A stretch of DNA of 64,000 nt from Dicaeum eximium. Its lineage: Eukaryota; Chordata; Aves; Passeriformes; Dicaeidae. How positions within the stretch are numbered: the stretch's first letter is position 1; every line of letters starts with the position of its first letter. Where the stretch lies: NCBI GenBank assembly GCA_013396995.1, contig VWZP01010489.1, forward strand, positions 162,857 through 226,856, read 5' to 3'. This document shows, piece after piece, positions 34,641 to 45,954 of the stretch. Under the pieces are notes generated by a model, which did no database searches, had not been told where the DNA came from, and saw nothing but the letters and a program-made list of their open reading frames with translations. Position numbers and translations under genes: made by a program.

Positions 34641-34647
34641 AATTTAG

Positions 34648-35047
34648 CTGGTGGAGAAGGGCTGGAGCCCCAGGGATTTTCCAGGAAGGAATTGTGTGCC
34701 CTTTAGCTCATGGAGAAGGGCTGGAGCCCCAGGGATATCCTGGGAAGGAATTGTGTCCCCTTTAGCTCATGGAGAAGGACTGGAGCCCCAGGGATATCCC
34801 AGGAGGGAATTGTGTCCCCTTTAGCTCATGGAGAAGGACTGGAGCCCCAGGGATTTTCCAGGAAGGAATTGTGTCCCCTTTAGCTCATGGAGAAGGGCTG
34901 GAGCCCCAGGGATTTCCCAGGAAGGAATTGTGTCCCCTTTAGCTCATGGAGAAGGGCTGGAGCCCCAGGGATATCCTGGGAAGGAATTGTGTCCCCTTTA
35001 GCTCATGGAGAAGGGCTGGAGCCCCAGGGATTTCCCGGGAAGAAATC
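34648..35047. repeat. 59-bp minisatellite, about seven copies
   Basis: Units start at 34648, 34707, 34766, 34825, 34884, 34943 and 35002 (CTCATGGAGAAGGGCTGGAG, then CCCCAGGGATATCCTGGGAA, then GGAATTGTGTCCCCTTTAG). The array begins right after the foldback's right arm. Confidence 0.95.
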
Positions 35048-36020
35048 CCATTTCAACACGGATTCCTTACCCACTTAAGCCACCTCTTGGCTGCTCTCCA
35101 AAATGTAAACAGACTTCAGGGCTGGGACCTGGGGACTCATTTCAGATGTGTGAGCTCGGATGTTGGGAACTGGGGACTCCTGAAGCCCCGGGCCTAAAAG
35201 GAACATTGTTTTCCCTCTCGTTAGTCCTTTTGCTGAACTCCAGCCACAGCCTCCCTGGATTTTCCCACCAGTATCCCTTTATCTGATGGGGCTGAGAAGG
35301 AAAACCTGTTGCAAGCATTAAATATTTTCTGATGGCTCATTTGCTTAATTGTGGCTCAGTAGGATCGGATTTCTGGGATACAGAGCAATTCCAAGTGTTT
35401 CTAATGTTACAGCTCTGACTCTGAGGACACTGCCAGCTGTGGAGGTGATGGCCTGGGGACACGCCAGGGGAGTTCTCCAGGGAAAAGCTTTGCTTCCCAT
35501 GCTGCCAGCAGGTGATTTCTCCTGGTGGAGGAATATTTATGGAACGGAGATTTTGAGCTGAACTTTGGGAAAAAAGCAGCACCAAAGTCTCTGCAGGGGG
35601 GGCTGGGGAAGGGTTTGGCATCCCTGCTTTGATGTGGCCATGTGCTTTTCCTGCCAAATATTGGATTTTTCTGGAGTTATCCAATTTTTGGACATTTCTG
35701 AGGCCGAGTGCTCAGGTTCGGGTCCCTCCGGGATCTTTGGCCATTCCCACTGAGCTTGGAGCAAGGATTGTGCTGGCCACGAGGAGCTCTGGGCCTTGGG
35801 GAAACCCAGAGGTTTGGGAATAGATAAAACCTCCTCCAGCACGGAGCCAAATTCCCATTTTGGATCTTTTGGAAGAATCTGCCTCCAGCAGTGGAAATCC
35901 AGGTGAAACAACCCCACGCCAGGATCTGCAGCAGGGAACAGGACAGGGATGTGCAGCACCACAGGTGTGAAGAAAACGTTCTCCAGGTGCGGTTTGTCCT
36001 CCTGCTCCGTTTTGGGAATC
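35048..36020. other. intergenic DNA, no gene seen
   Basis: Unique sequence. Open frames here are continuations of the repeat frames to the right. Confidence 0.6.
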
Positions 36021-36024
36021 CTGT

Positions 36025-38092
36025 GAGGGTAGAGGGTGAAAGATGGAGGACGAAGGATGGAGGGTGGAGGATGGAAGATGAAGGGTGGAGGATGGAGGGT
36101 GGAGGATGGAGAATGGAGGGTGGAAGAAGAAGGGTGAAGAATGGAGGGTGGAGGATGGAGATGGAAGATGAGGATGGAAGATGGAGGGTGGAGGATGAAG
36201 GATAGAAGATGAGGATGGAAGATGAAGGGTGGAAGATGAAGGATGGAAGGTGAAGGATGGAGATGGAAGATCAGGATGGAGGATGGAGGGTGGAGGATGG
36301 AAGGTGAAGGGTGGAGGATGAAGCATAGAAGATGAGGATGGAGGATGAAGGATAGAAGATGATGATGGAAGATGAAAAGTGGAGGATGAAGGATGGAAGG
36401 TGGAGGATGGAAGGTGGAGGGTGGAGGATGGAGAATGGAGGGTGGAAGAAGAAGGGTGAAGAATGGAGGGTGGAGGATGGAGATGGAAGATGAGGATGGA
36501 AGATGGAGGGTGGAGGATGAAGGATAGAAGATGAGGATGGAAGATGAAGGGTGGAAGATGAAGGATGGAAGGTGAAGGATGGAGATGGAAGATCAGGATG
36601 GAGGATGGAGGGTGGAGGATGGAAGGTGAAGGGTGGAGGATGAAGCATAGAAGATGAGGATGGAGGATGAAGGATAGAAGATGATGATGGAAGATGAAAA
36701 GTGGAGGATGAAGGATGGAAGGTGGAGGATGGAAGGTGGAGGGTGGAGGATGGAGAATGGAGGGTGGAAGAAGAAGGGTGAAGAATGGAGGGGGAAGGAT
36801 GGAGATGGAAGATGAGGATGGAGGATGGAGGGTGAAGGATGAAGGATGAAAGGTGGAGGATGGAAGATCAGGATGGAGGATGGAGGGTGGAAGACAAAGG
36901 ATGGAGCGTGGAGAATGGAGGATTGAGGGCAAAGGGTGGAGAGTAGAGGATGGAGATTGGGAGATGAAGGGTGGAGGATGGGAGATGGAAGATGAAGGAT
37001 CCAGGATGGAGAGTGGAGGTTGGAGGCTGAACGATGGATGGGGGAAGACAAAGGATNNNNNNNNNNNNNNNNNNNNNNNNNNNNNNNNNNNNNNNNNNNN
37101 NNNNNNNNNNNNNNNNNNNNNNNNNNNNNNNNNNNNNNNNNNNNNNNNNNNNNNNNNNNNNNNNNNNNNNNNNNNNNNNNNNNNNNNNNNNNNNNNNNNN
37201 NNNNNNNNNNNNNNNNNNNNNNNNNNNNNNNNNNNNNNNNNNNNNNNNNNNNNNNNNNNNNNNNNNNNNNNNNNNNNNNNNNNNNNNNNNNNNNNNNNNN
37301 NNNNNNNNNNNNNNNNNNNNNNNNNNNNNNNNNNNNNNNNNNNNNNNNNNNNNNNNNNNNNNNNNNNNNNNNNNNNNNNNNNNNNNNNNNNNNNNNNNNN
37401 NNNNNNNNNNNNNNNNNNNNNNNNNNNNNNNNNNNNNNNNNNNNNNNNNNNNNNNNNNNNNNNNNNNNNNNNNNNNNNNNNNNNNNNNNNNNNNNNNNNN
37501 NNNNNNNNNNNNNNNNNNNNNNNNNNNNNNNNNNNNNNNNNNNNNNNNNNNNNNNNNNNNNNNNNNNAAGGTGGAGGATGGAAGATCAGGATGGAGGATG
37601 GAGGGTGGAAGACAAAGGATGGAGCGTGGAGAATGGAGGATTGAGGGCAAAGGGTGGAGAGTAGAGGATGGAGATTGGGAGATGAAGGGTGGAGGATGGG
37701 AGATGGAAGATGAAGGATCCAGGATGGAGAGTGGAGGTTGGAGGCTGAACGATGGATGGTGGAAGACAAAGGATTGGAGAGTGGAGAAGGGAGGACTGGG
37801 GACAAAGGGTGGAGAGTGGAAGATGGAGGATGAAGGATGGGAGGTGGAAGGTGGAAAATGGATGGGAGATTGAGGGTGGAAAATGGAGGGTGGAGGATGA
37901 AGGATGGGAGGTGGAGGGTGGAAAATGGAGGGTGAAGGATGAAGGATGGGAAGTGGAAGGTGGAAAATGGGGGATCAGGGATGTAGGGTGAAGGATGGAA
38001 GATGGAAAGCAAAGGATCGGGGTTGGAGACTGGAGGGTTGAGGATGAAGAGTGGAGAGGGGAGGATGGAGGGAGGAGGATGGAAGATGGAGA
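36025..38092. repeat. GGATGGA-type purine minisatellite with 322-bp higher-order unit
   Basis: The plus strand consists almost wholly of GGATGGAGGGTGGA variants with GAAGATGAAGG segments, so it is nearly free of C. A higher-order unit of 322 bp is seen: the landmark GAATGGAGGGTGGAAGAAG recurs at 36111, 36433 and 36755. The minus strand stays open for hundreds of codons of Ser/Pro/His/Ile/Leu only because no unit contains a stop. Confidence 0.97.
37057..37567. other. assembly gap (511 N) inside the minisatellite
   Basis: The 207 bases before the gap (36850-37056) recur with one difference right after it (37568-37774). Confidence 1.
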
Positions 38093-39230
38093 AGTGCCCG
38101 CCGGGATTTCGGGCTGGATTTTTCCTGCAGTTTTCCAGAGCCATCCTAAGGTGGCGGAGTTGCCGTCTGCTCTGCGATCCAAGGGGAGGAAAGGTATTCC
38201 AGGGAAACGATCATTTGTCTTGCAAAGCAGCCCGAGCTGTACAGGAGAGAGAAAGATCTGAGAGCAAATTAGCGAGTACTAATTACAAATGTGCCAGCGC
38301 TGGAATATTCAGGTCATTACAAATTTGTAACTCACTTTGACTCGCTCCGCGGCAGCAGATGAGCAGATGGTGAGAGATGCTGGCAGCCGGTGTCCCACCC
38401 TGCCGGGAAAACGGGGCCTGGAATTGTGCCCTGCCCTGGGCCAGGTGCCGCAGCAGCCCCGGTGCCACCCCAGGCATTCCCAGCTCCCGTGGGACACGGA
38501 TGTGCCACCTCCTCCTTGGAGGAGCGATCCCGGCCAAAAGTGCTGCAAAATCCGTGGTGTTGAAGCTGGAAGGAAGGATTTGATTCCCCGCAGCATCCGT
38601 GTGATCCGGGGGCTGGAAGTGGAGTCGGAAGGGACGGGAATGGCAGCTGAGCTGTGTGGGGGTCGCTGGTACCTGCCAGGGCACTTCCAATTCCTTCCCA
38701 ACCTTCCCGGTGATACCGGAGCAGGAGGGATGCCTGAATCTGGGAACATTTTGTGTCCTCGAGGAAAAATGGGGTGGAATCACTTCGGTTGTGCTGTCGT
38801 TATCACTGGAATTTTAATTTCAAATAATTGTAAATTCTCTCCAACATTTCTGCATCTCTGTGCTTCTAACATTTAGGGTAAAAATTAATCCAGTGGGAGA
38901 TGATCCTTGGCACTTCCCTGGAGCTTTTGATGGGTGGACATGGGAGGTGACCTGGTTTTGGAGGAGGGCAGAGTCACACCAGGATATGGAGAAGATCTTC
39001 AGCTGGTCCTCTTGGTTTGTGCAGCCCTGAAAGGGAAGATTGTCTGGACACGCCTGGCTCACCCTTTGGAGTGGGACGTTAAGCAGCACCAAAGCTGCTC
39101 ATGAGGAAAATGTTACCCCATAAGGAGCAAAAATTAGGAATAACTCTGTTTGAGTAATGATTCCTCCTCTCCACTCCCTGGGAAGCAACGTGGATGCGTC
39201 CACTGCTGCTGCAGCAACTCCAGTTGCTCC
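38093..39230. other. intergenic DNA, candidate regulatory segment
   Basis: GC-balanced unique sequence. 38180-38350 carries TAATTA motifs and a 14-bp palindrome. No exon was recognised. Confidence 0.5.
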
Positions 39231-39800
39231 TGTCAGGAAAATTAATCCACAAACATCAGAGGTTTATGTCCAAAAAGGAGACAGAGGAGTCCCTTTTACT
39301 TTATTCGAATAAAGGGAGAGGCCATGGGGCATTCCCCTGGGGTCTCTCAAATTTTTGGAGGACGCAGCCTCCTTTTTATCCCAATTTCCTTCTTTTTATC
39401 CCAATTTCCTGGCCCCATTTCCCTTCTCTCTTTCCCCACTGGCTGAGGCACTTGAGAGGCACAGACTGCCCAGAACTTCCCTGATCCCCTCTAATGTATA
39501 ACCCCACTTTTTGATTTTTAATTCTCATGGAATTTTTAGAGTTTTTCCCCATTGTTCCTTTCATCTTCCAACATCCAATTTCATTTATCAGCAAACCCAC
39601 GGTTTGTTTGTAAAGGCAAATATCTTTTCCCATTCATCAATCAGTGGAATCCTTCCCATTGTTTCTTTTATCCCTCAATGCTAATTCTGTCTACCAGCAG
39701 ACCAAGGTTTGTTTGTAAAGACAGTCTGTCATTCCTCTCACTCCCTTCTGCAAAACTTGGTCCTAATCCTTGAATCCCACCTGGAGAAATCCCAAGGAGG
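39231..39800 (-). mobile_element. probable songbird ERV solo LTR (right end approximate)
   Basis: Read on the minus strand it contains two copies of TTTACAAACAAACC, AATGGGGAAAAACTC, a GGGATAAAAAGGAGGC promoter-like block, CCTCTCCCTTTATTCGAATAAAG with a poly(A) signal, and the end TTTTCCTGACA. I recognise this arrangement from songbird ERVK/ERVL-type LTRs by memory. No internal region is present and the target duplication was not found. Confidence 0.65.
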
Positions 39801-41335
39801 CAGGCACAGATTTCCAAATGAAACGCTAAATGGGAAGTCCCTCTGGAAGCTGTGCTCCTTGGAAGATGGCACCAACTGCTCCTGGAGCTGTGGGAATGCT
39901 GCCAGGACAAAGAGTCCTCGGATTTTAAGAAGTGGGGAGAGCTCCAGGAGGCAGAGGGCAGGGATTCCACCCTCTCCATGGCTGTATCCAGCTCAGCTCT
40001 GAGCACTGGGAGAAGGGAAGCCAGCGTGGCTTTGTAGGCTGTGGCACGACGGGAATTCCTCCGTGTGTAACAACTGCAAGGAAAAAAATGAATAAAATAA
40101 TTTGGGGCACTGTCTTATCTGCTGCGACGATTTGCAGTGCTCAATAAGCCGTGAAATTCCTCATTCCTCAGCAGGGATGCAGTGGGCAACTGCAGTGAAA
40201 AACACCCAAAAACACCCACAGCTCCTGCTCTGAGCACGGAGAGACCAGGGAGAGATGAGCTGGATTCAAAGGATGGAGAGGAAAACGTGAATTTGGGCTG
40301 TCTTGCATCACAGATATCTGGTCCCACGTGCAGAAGGGAAGGCTGGGCAGTGATCCCCGTCCTGCTCCCTCTGAGGGTACGAATTCCCTGAAAAAAGGAC
40401 AATTATGGATTTAGTTGTGGTTACCAGCCCTTGGCGGGTGCCTGCTGCAGCAGCACTGGGAGCACAGGGTAATCTGTGGGATCTCCACATCTCCAGGGTC
40501 TTCAGGTCCAGCCCTGCTCATGCAGAGAGCCAGAACCACACAAATATCCTAAATTCCAGCTTTGTGCTGCGCCTGATCTCCCCCGGCCTTGGATAACCTC
40601 TGGAGAACGCATCCAAATCCTTCCCGTGGAGGCAGCTGAGGTGCAAACACCCAAAAAACTGGAGCAGGAGGGACGGGGCATCCCGGTCCTGATCTCTCCT
40701 CATTATGCACTTCCAGTGGCTCTGGAGCAATCAGGCGTCCCGGTCTCAAGGACATTGACGGATTAGCCTCATCAGTCCCCTGCTGTGGCCGCCAGCTTCG
40801 CCCATATTAATCAGAAAAAACAGCTCCCTGATTGCCATTTAAATTGCACAAAAGATATATTTGTCTTGGGGAGGTCCGTGACATCTCAACGTGCCTTGGA
40901 GGAGCTTCGCAGCCGCGCTTCCTGAGGGGCTGGAAAAGCAGGAATGAAGCGTTTTGCTCCGTCCTGCTGGGGTTTGGAAACGCAGCAGCTCCTTGAGGCT
41001 GTCCTGGGGAGGTTTTGCTGGGTGGTATCGAACACAAACACTCATTGCTGTGATTTGGCTTCTGATTCAGGCTCTCCACGGCCTCCTGCGGTGCAAGGTT
41101 TGGGTTTCCTCCCTCTGCCCTCAAGGGCCCACAGTGGAATATTCCACAGTCATGGAATATTCATTTCTTGGGGAGTCCATGGTCCCCTCCTGCTGCTGTG
41201 GGACGTCAGAGGGTGACAACCAGGCACTGACCCAAATCTGGGGGTGACGTTTTTCTCTTGTGCATCGAATGCCAGGAATTCGGATTTTTTTAACAACCAG
41301 AATAAGAATGACTCAAGGGTGAGGCAATAAATGTG
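39801..41335. other. intergenic DNA, no gene seen
   Basis: Unique sequence. 40740-40930 is a candidate regulatory stretch. No exon was recognised. Confidence 0.55.
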
Positions 41336-41665
41336 GAATTAAATGTGGAGAATGGAATTGTGGAATGGTTTGGGTTGGAAAGGAGATTAAAACTCATCCA
41401 TTCCACCCCCTGCCATGGCAGAGCCACCTCCCACCATCCTAGGGTGCTCCAGCCCGGCCTTGGGCACTGCCAGGGATCCAGGGGCAGCCACAGCTGCTCT
41501 GGGAATTCCAGCCCAGCCAGGAATTCCCAATTCCCAATCTCCCATCCATCCCTGCCCTCTGGCACTGGGAGCCATTCCCTGTGTCCTGTCCTTCCATCCC
41601 TTGTCCCCAGTCCCTCTCCAGCTCTCCTGGAGCCCCTTCAGGCCCTGGCAGGGCTCTGAGCCTGA
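41336..41665 (-). mobile_element. CR1 LINE 3' end, same young subfamily as 11281-11690
   Basis: The plus strand reads TGGAATGGTTTGGGTTGGAA and later CAGGGGCAGCCACAGCTGCT and GCTCTCCTGGAGCCCCTTCA, the reverse complement of the 11.4 kb copy with a few percent difference. Confidence 0.94.
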
Positions 41666-42059
41666 TGTGACAGGTCCAGGATTATTCCTGGAGCATCCCT
41701 TGAGGAAAGGCTGCACAGAGGAAAACTTCCACAGGGTTCCAGGTGAACCCATCCCAAAACACCTGTGAGGTTTTATAAATCCCCTTCGAGCTGCCAAACA
41801 CTTCCCAGCAGGATTCCTGTATCCCCGCACACCCTGAGGATGCCAGGCAGGGGAGATTTTGCTTTTCCAGGGTGTTCTCACTGCCTTGAGCCTATTTAAA
41901 GCCTGCAAAGCTAAAAAAAGCCCTGTTACTCCCCAGCACATGGTGTGTGTGTATCACCTCCTGCAAAGCAGGGCCCTGTGCTCCCCTCAGGCGATGCTGG
42001 GCCGGGAATTCCAGCCCAGATCCAGGGATGTGTCCTTGGAAACGACTCATTTAGGGAAT

Positions 42060-42519
42060 TGGTGCCTTGTGCAGGCTGCCCCAGAGCAGGGGCTGGGCAG
42101 AGTCACAGAATAAAGCAGGGATTTATTCAAAGCATTTCCTCCATGGATCCACCTTGGGCAGCACAAGAGCCCAGCCAGGGCTGCACCCAAGATGAACCAA
42201 AATGGGCACAAAATGGACACCGGGCACGGCTCTGGCACTTTGATCAGTTCTGCTCCATTTGCACCTTGGAGTTCATTGTCCAGTTCCAGCTTTAGCCCAT
42301 CCAGTCCCATCCTTCTTGTTTTTCTCTCCTCAGCCCACGTTGTTTGTGCTCTTGGGCCTGAGGTTTGGATCATTTGTCCTTGGTCCCCAGGTGGAGCAGG
42401 AATTGTTTTGTCTCCCTGCTCTGTGCACAGAGCTCAGCATCCCTTAATGTGAAGCCCAGACCCACACACTAAAGCAGCACAGAACCTGAAAAATATAAAA
42501 ACTAAAACCTGAGGGATCA
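42060..42519 (-). mobile_element. solo LTR, 460 bp, with 4-bp target duplication
   Basis: Reverse-complement copy of the LTR at 17245-17703, with similar ends (plus strand TGGTG...GATCA) and GAAT on both flanks (42056-42059, 42520-42523). It carries the same AATAAA. It ends up about 400 bp from a CR1 copy in the same orientation. Confidence 0.92.
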
Positions 42520-42523
42520 GAAT

Positions 42524-43193
42524 GACCGCAGCTCCAGGAGCACAGCGTTAATTATGCACCAGGTAATTCCTCTGCCCAGGAGCTGCTGGCGTTAATGGCT
42601 CTGGCAGCACAGCCTTTCCCAGCTCTTTTCCCAGCTCTACCTCGAAATATTTCTTCCAGCTATTTGTCCTGACCCGGGAGCTGCTTTGCCCCAGCCAAGG
42701 CGCTGCCCTGTGCCAATTTTTCCGTGTTTAAATGGAAATAATTCTAAAGGTGAGAGGCTGATGGGGTTTTCCAAGCTGCTGTGATCCCCCTCATTCCCGC
42801 TTTTCTCCCTGTTTCTCCCACGAGGCTGGGAATCCTTCTGGTTTCAGTCCATCAGGAATCTCTGTTCCCTCCTTTCTCACTAATATTTGCTTTCTTTATG
42901 AGGTGCTGATCTGCTCTCGTCTCGTTCGGGCACTGACCTGGCAGCCTCCCATCCTTTGCAGGAGATTACAACCTGATTTCCTTCGGAGATCTCCCCCAGA
43001 ATGTTCAAATTATGCATTAGACCCAGATAGAACATAAGAAAATTTATTTTCAGAGAGATAACAGCCCTCAGCAGACCGTGCAGTGATGTGAGAGGAAAGA
43101 TCTGTTTCCATGGAATTTTCTTTCTTTTGCATAAAATTTGACAGGAAGCTGCAATTGATTTTCATTTTCTTGGACAAATAATCATAAATCATG
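42524..43193. other. intergenic DNA, nothing recognised
   Basis: Unique sequence between an LTR and the left arm of a large inverted repeat. Confidence 0.5.
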
Positions 43194-43480
43194 AAATGGT
43201 TTGGGTTGAAAGGGACTTTAAATGCCATCTAATTCCAATCTCTGCATGGGCAGGGACACCTTCCATTATCCCAGGTGGCTCCAAGTCCTGTCCTTGCACA
43301 CTTCCAGGGATGGGACAGCCACAATTTCTCTGAGAATTCCATTCCAGGGCCTCCCCACCCTCACTGCAAAATCTCCTTCCTCAAATCCAATCTAAATGCA
43401 GCAAAATTCCTCCTTTTAAAAACACCCCCCTTGTCCTGTCACAGCAGCCTGGACACAAAGTTTGTCCCCAGTTTTCCTAT
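43194..43480 (-). mobile_element. CR1 LINE 3' end
   Basis: The plus strand shows GAAATGGTTTGGGTTGAAAG, CACCTTCCATTATCCCAGGT and the upstream CR1 block CTCCTTCCTCAAATCCAATC. Confidence 0.9.
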
Positions 43481-43955
43481 CGCTCCCCTTCCAGGACTGG
43501 CTCCTTTTCCTTCTGGGAATTTTTTTTCTGTGGTCATTTAGGGAATTTGGTGAGGATTTAAGGGATTTTCCACTTCTGTGTAGAAAGATGTAAAGATATG
43601 TCAGGGATTGGGATGTCCACCTTCCCCAGGGTGGGATTTCTGCACGTTTGGCTCTGGCCAAGAATTCCCAGCCTCAGATTCTGTCCTCTTTTATCCCAAA
43701 TTTCTCCTGCTAGAAACAACCAGCCCGTGGCAACACCTTTGCTTCCCCCAGAAACTCTGTTTAAAACTTCTCTGTGTCCCTGCTTTTTTAAGGAAATGCT
43801 CTCCCCGTGGCTGCCAGACAAAAAGCAGAGATAAGAAATGGATTGAGCCCAGCCGAAAGTGCAGAAGGTTAAAATTAGTTCAAATTTTAGTGCAGGAATT
43901 TAAAGTATTACGGATTTTTTTCCCGGTTTTCCGGGTGAGAGCCAGGGATGCAAAG
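43194..43955. repeat. left arm of a ~0.75-kb inverted repeat
   Basis: Reverse complement of 54105-54860. In the best part (43434-43820) I count roughly eight differences in 390 bases. The outer ~290 bp is CR1 3' end on the minus strand; the inner part is not CR1 as far as I can tell. Confidence 0.92.
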
Positions 43956-44232
43956 CCTTCTGTGTTACCTGGTGCCTCCTGGGTGCTGGATGTGCTCGAG
44001 GAGGGGGTGCTGGAATTTGGGATGGCAGAGGGAATCCAGGGAATGCGTGAAGCTATGTTAAGTGGAGAGGCTGCGATCCCAGCACGTTGGGAATTCCTGG
44101 AGCTGCAGATTCCACAGTGGGTAAATGAAAGAAACCACAGAAATTCCAGCGAAAAGTGGAATCCCAAAAGATTGAGGGGCTCAAGAAGAAAATTCCTGGG
44201 GAAATTTCCCCGGCATGACCTCCGGCGTGGAT

Positions 44233-44330
44233 TTAGAATCGTGGAATATTTTGGGTTGGAAGGGACCTCGAAAGGTCACCTCATCCATCCCCCCCAACCT
44301 GGGGGACACCTCCCACCAACCCCAATTTTA
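44233..44330 (-). mobile_element. CR1 LINE 3' end, other subfamily
   Basis: GAATCGTGGAATATTTTGGG TTGGAAGGGACCTCGAAAGG then TCACCTCATCCATCCCCC. The GACCTCGAAAGG variant differs from the other copies here. Confidence 0.85.
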
Positions 44331-44805
44331 AAATCATTTTATATTTGCTGCAGATGATTCCAAGGACACGAAGCAAATGGGGCTGTTTGCTTCTTTATTT
44401 TTATTTTTTTGAGGGATTAAAATATTCCCTAGTGCCCACAGCTTTTAATAACCTGACTGAAGTGAAAACAGGGATTCTAAAAATGTTGGAATTGAGTGCT
44501 TAATGGGTTTGTATGAACACAGTTATTATTGTCCTTGGAAAATAACGCTGAGGATGTGAAAAGCTTGGGATCATCACAGAGCATCACCCTGCCCACGCAT
44601 CTTCAAATCTGATTTTGTTTTACCAGGAAAACCTTCTGCCTTCTATTGACTGGATTCTTCCCAAGCTGGAGAATTTGCCACTGGATTTTAAAGGAGAAAA
44701 TGTGCTGGAAAATACCCTCAAGGCTGTTGGGGGGTGTGTGTGTGCATCCTGAGAGGAATTCAGGATTTCAGCTTTGCAGGAGTTGTTTCGGTCCATATTC
44801 TGTCA
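44331..44805. other. intergenic DNA, nothing recognised
   Basis: Unique sequence. Confidence 0.5.
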
Positions 44806-44930
44806 TATTTCTATTTCTATTTCTATTTCTATTTCTATTTCTATTTCTATTTCTATTTCTATTTCTATTTCTATTTCTATTTCTATTTCTATTTCTATTT
44901 CTATTTCTATTTCTATTTCTATTTCTATTT
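44806..44930. repeat. (CTATTT)n hexanucleotide microsatellite, ~20 copies
   Basis: Nearly perfect CTATTT repeat followed by a T run and AT-rich DNA. Confidence 0.98.
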
Positions 44931-44984
44931 TTTTTAATTGTTAAAATTTTTAAATATTTTTTTATATTTTCATTTCTGCCCAGA

Positions 44985-45145
44985 GATGCTGTGGCTGCCC
45001 CATCCCTGGAAGTATCCAAGGCCAGGCTGGATGGGGTTTGGAGCAAACTGGGATATGGAAAGTGCCCCATGGCAGGGATTGGAATTAAATGGACTTTAAG
45101 ATCCTTTCCAACCCAAACCATTCCATGATTCTGATTCCACGACTG
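44985..45145 (+). mobile_element. CR1 LINE 3' end
   Basis: GCTGTGGCTGCCCCATCCCT, AAGGCCAGGCTGGATGGGGT, TTTAAGATCCTTTCCAACCC, AAACCATTCCATGATTCTGA. Confidence 0.94.
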
Positions 45146-45950
45146 TTCCATTGAGGCACGTTGGAATTTGTCACAAACACAACTCCAAAACATTTAGATC
45201 CAAGGTCAGCACTACATTGGAAGACACCAGAACTGCAAGGAAATGTTTCAAGGAGCTACAAAAAATTAAATCTGATTAAAATTACTTGCTGCTCCATTTG
45301 TCCCTGAGCCACTCCTCTAATTTAATTAGAGCTTTGAACAACCCCACAGAACTAAGGATGATTTTCCAAGAGCTATTTTGGCTGTCAGGTACCATTTCCA
45401 GCTGTTTATTTTTCTCTGGAGAGGCTACGCAGAGGAATTCACCTCTCTGGTCTCCATCAGCGATGCCGTGCTAGAAAATCATTCCCATTCCTTACTGACA
45501 ACATTCACCTGGAATTTGGGGGGTTTTTTTGGACACACAACCCTGCAGGATCCCCTGCGATGCTCCTGGTGCTGTCGGGACTTGGATAAAACAATTTTTT
45601 CCAGCAGCAGCTCCTCATTAGGAGCGCGGAGCATCTCCAGCATCTCCCCTGCCCTTGCAAACTTGTTATGCAAATAACTCTTGCTGACAGCACAAATACA
45701 TTCATTTGGGTGTCGCACTAATTGATTTTCGCTCATTAGGAGCGCTTTCGCCCTAATTTGAGAAGGAAAGTGTGAAACTCTTCCTGCCGGCGGAGGTTCG
45801 GTGTTTGCGGAGGTATCGGGGAGGTGTTAATTAGCCCGGCTCCGCTGTCACCGCGATGGTCTGCGAGCAGTCCCGGCCTGTTGCTCCTCGGGCTTTGGCT
45901 AATTAAGGTAATTACGTGGCGTGTGGCACATATGGATGCGTGGCACAGGC
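45146..45950. other. intergenic DNA with candidate enhancer
   Basis: Unique. 45655-45940 combines an octamer, several TAATTA-type sites and a CpG-rich centre (see findings). Confidence 0.5.
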
Positions 45951-45954
45951 AGCG

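Noticed and set aside
35712..38144. 810-codon minus-strand open frame rich in Ser, Pro, His, Ile and Leu
   Set aside because: It is a translation of the GGATGGA minisatellite and runs through 511 undetermined bases; the units simply lack stops.
43608..44357. 249-codon frame, partly repeated on the other strand at 54193-54441
   Set aside because: It lies in the inverted-repeat arm and continues into CR1. The similarity is due to DNA duplication, not to a gene family.
44646..45128. 160-codon frame with a Phe-Leu repeat
   Set aside because: Translation of the CTATTT microsatellite plus a CR1 tail.
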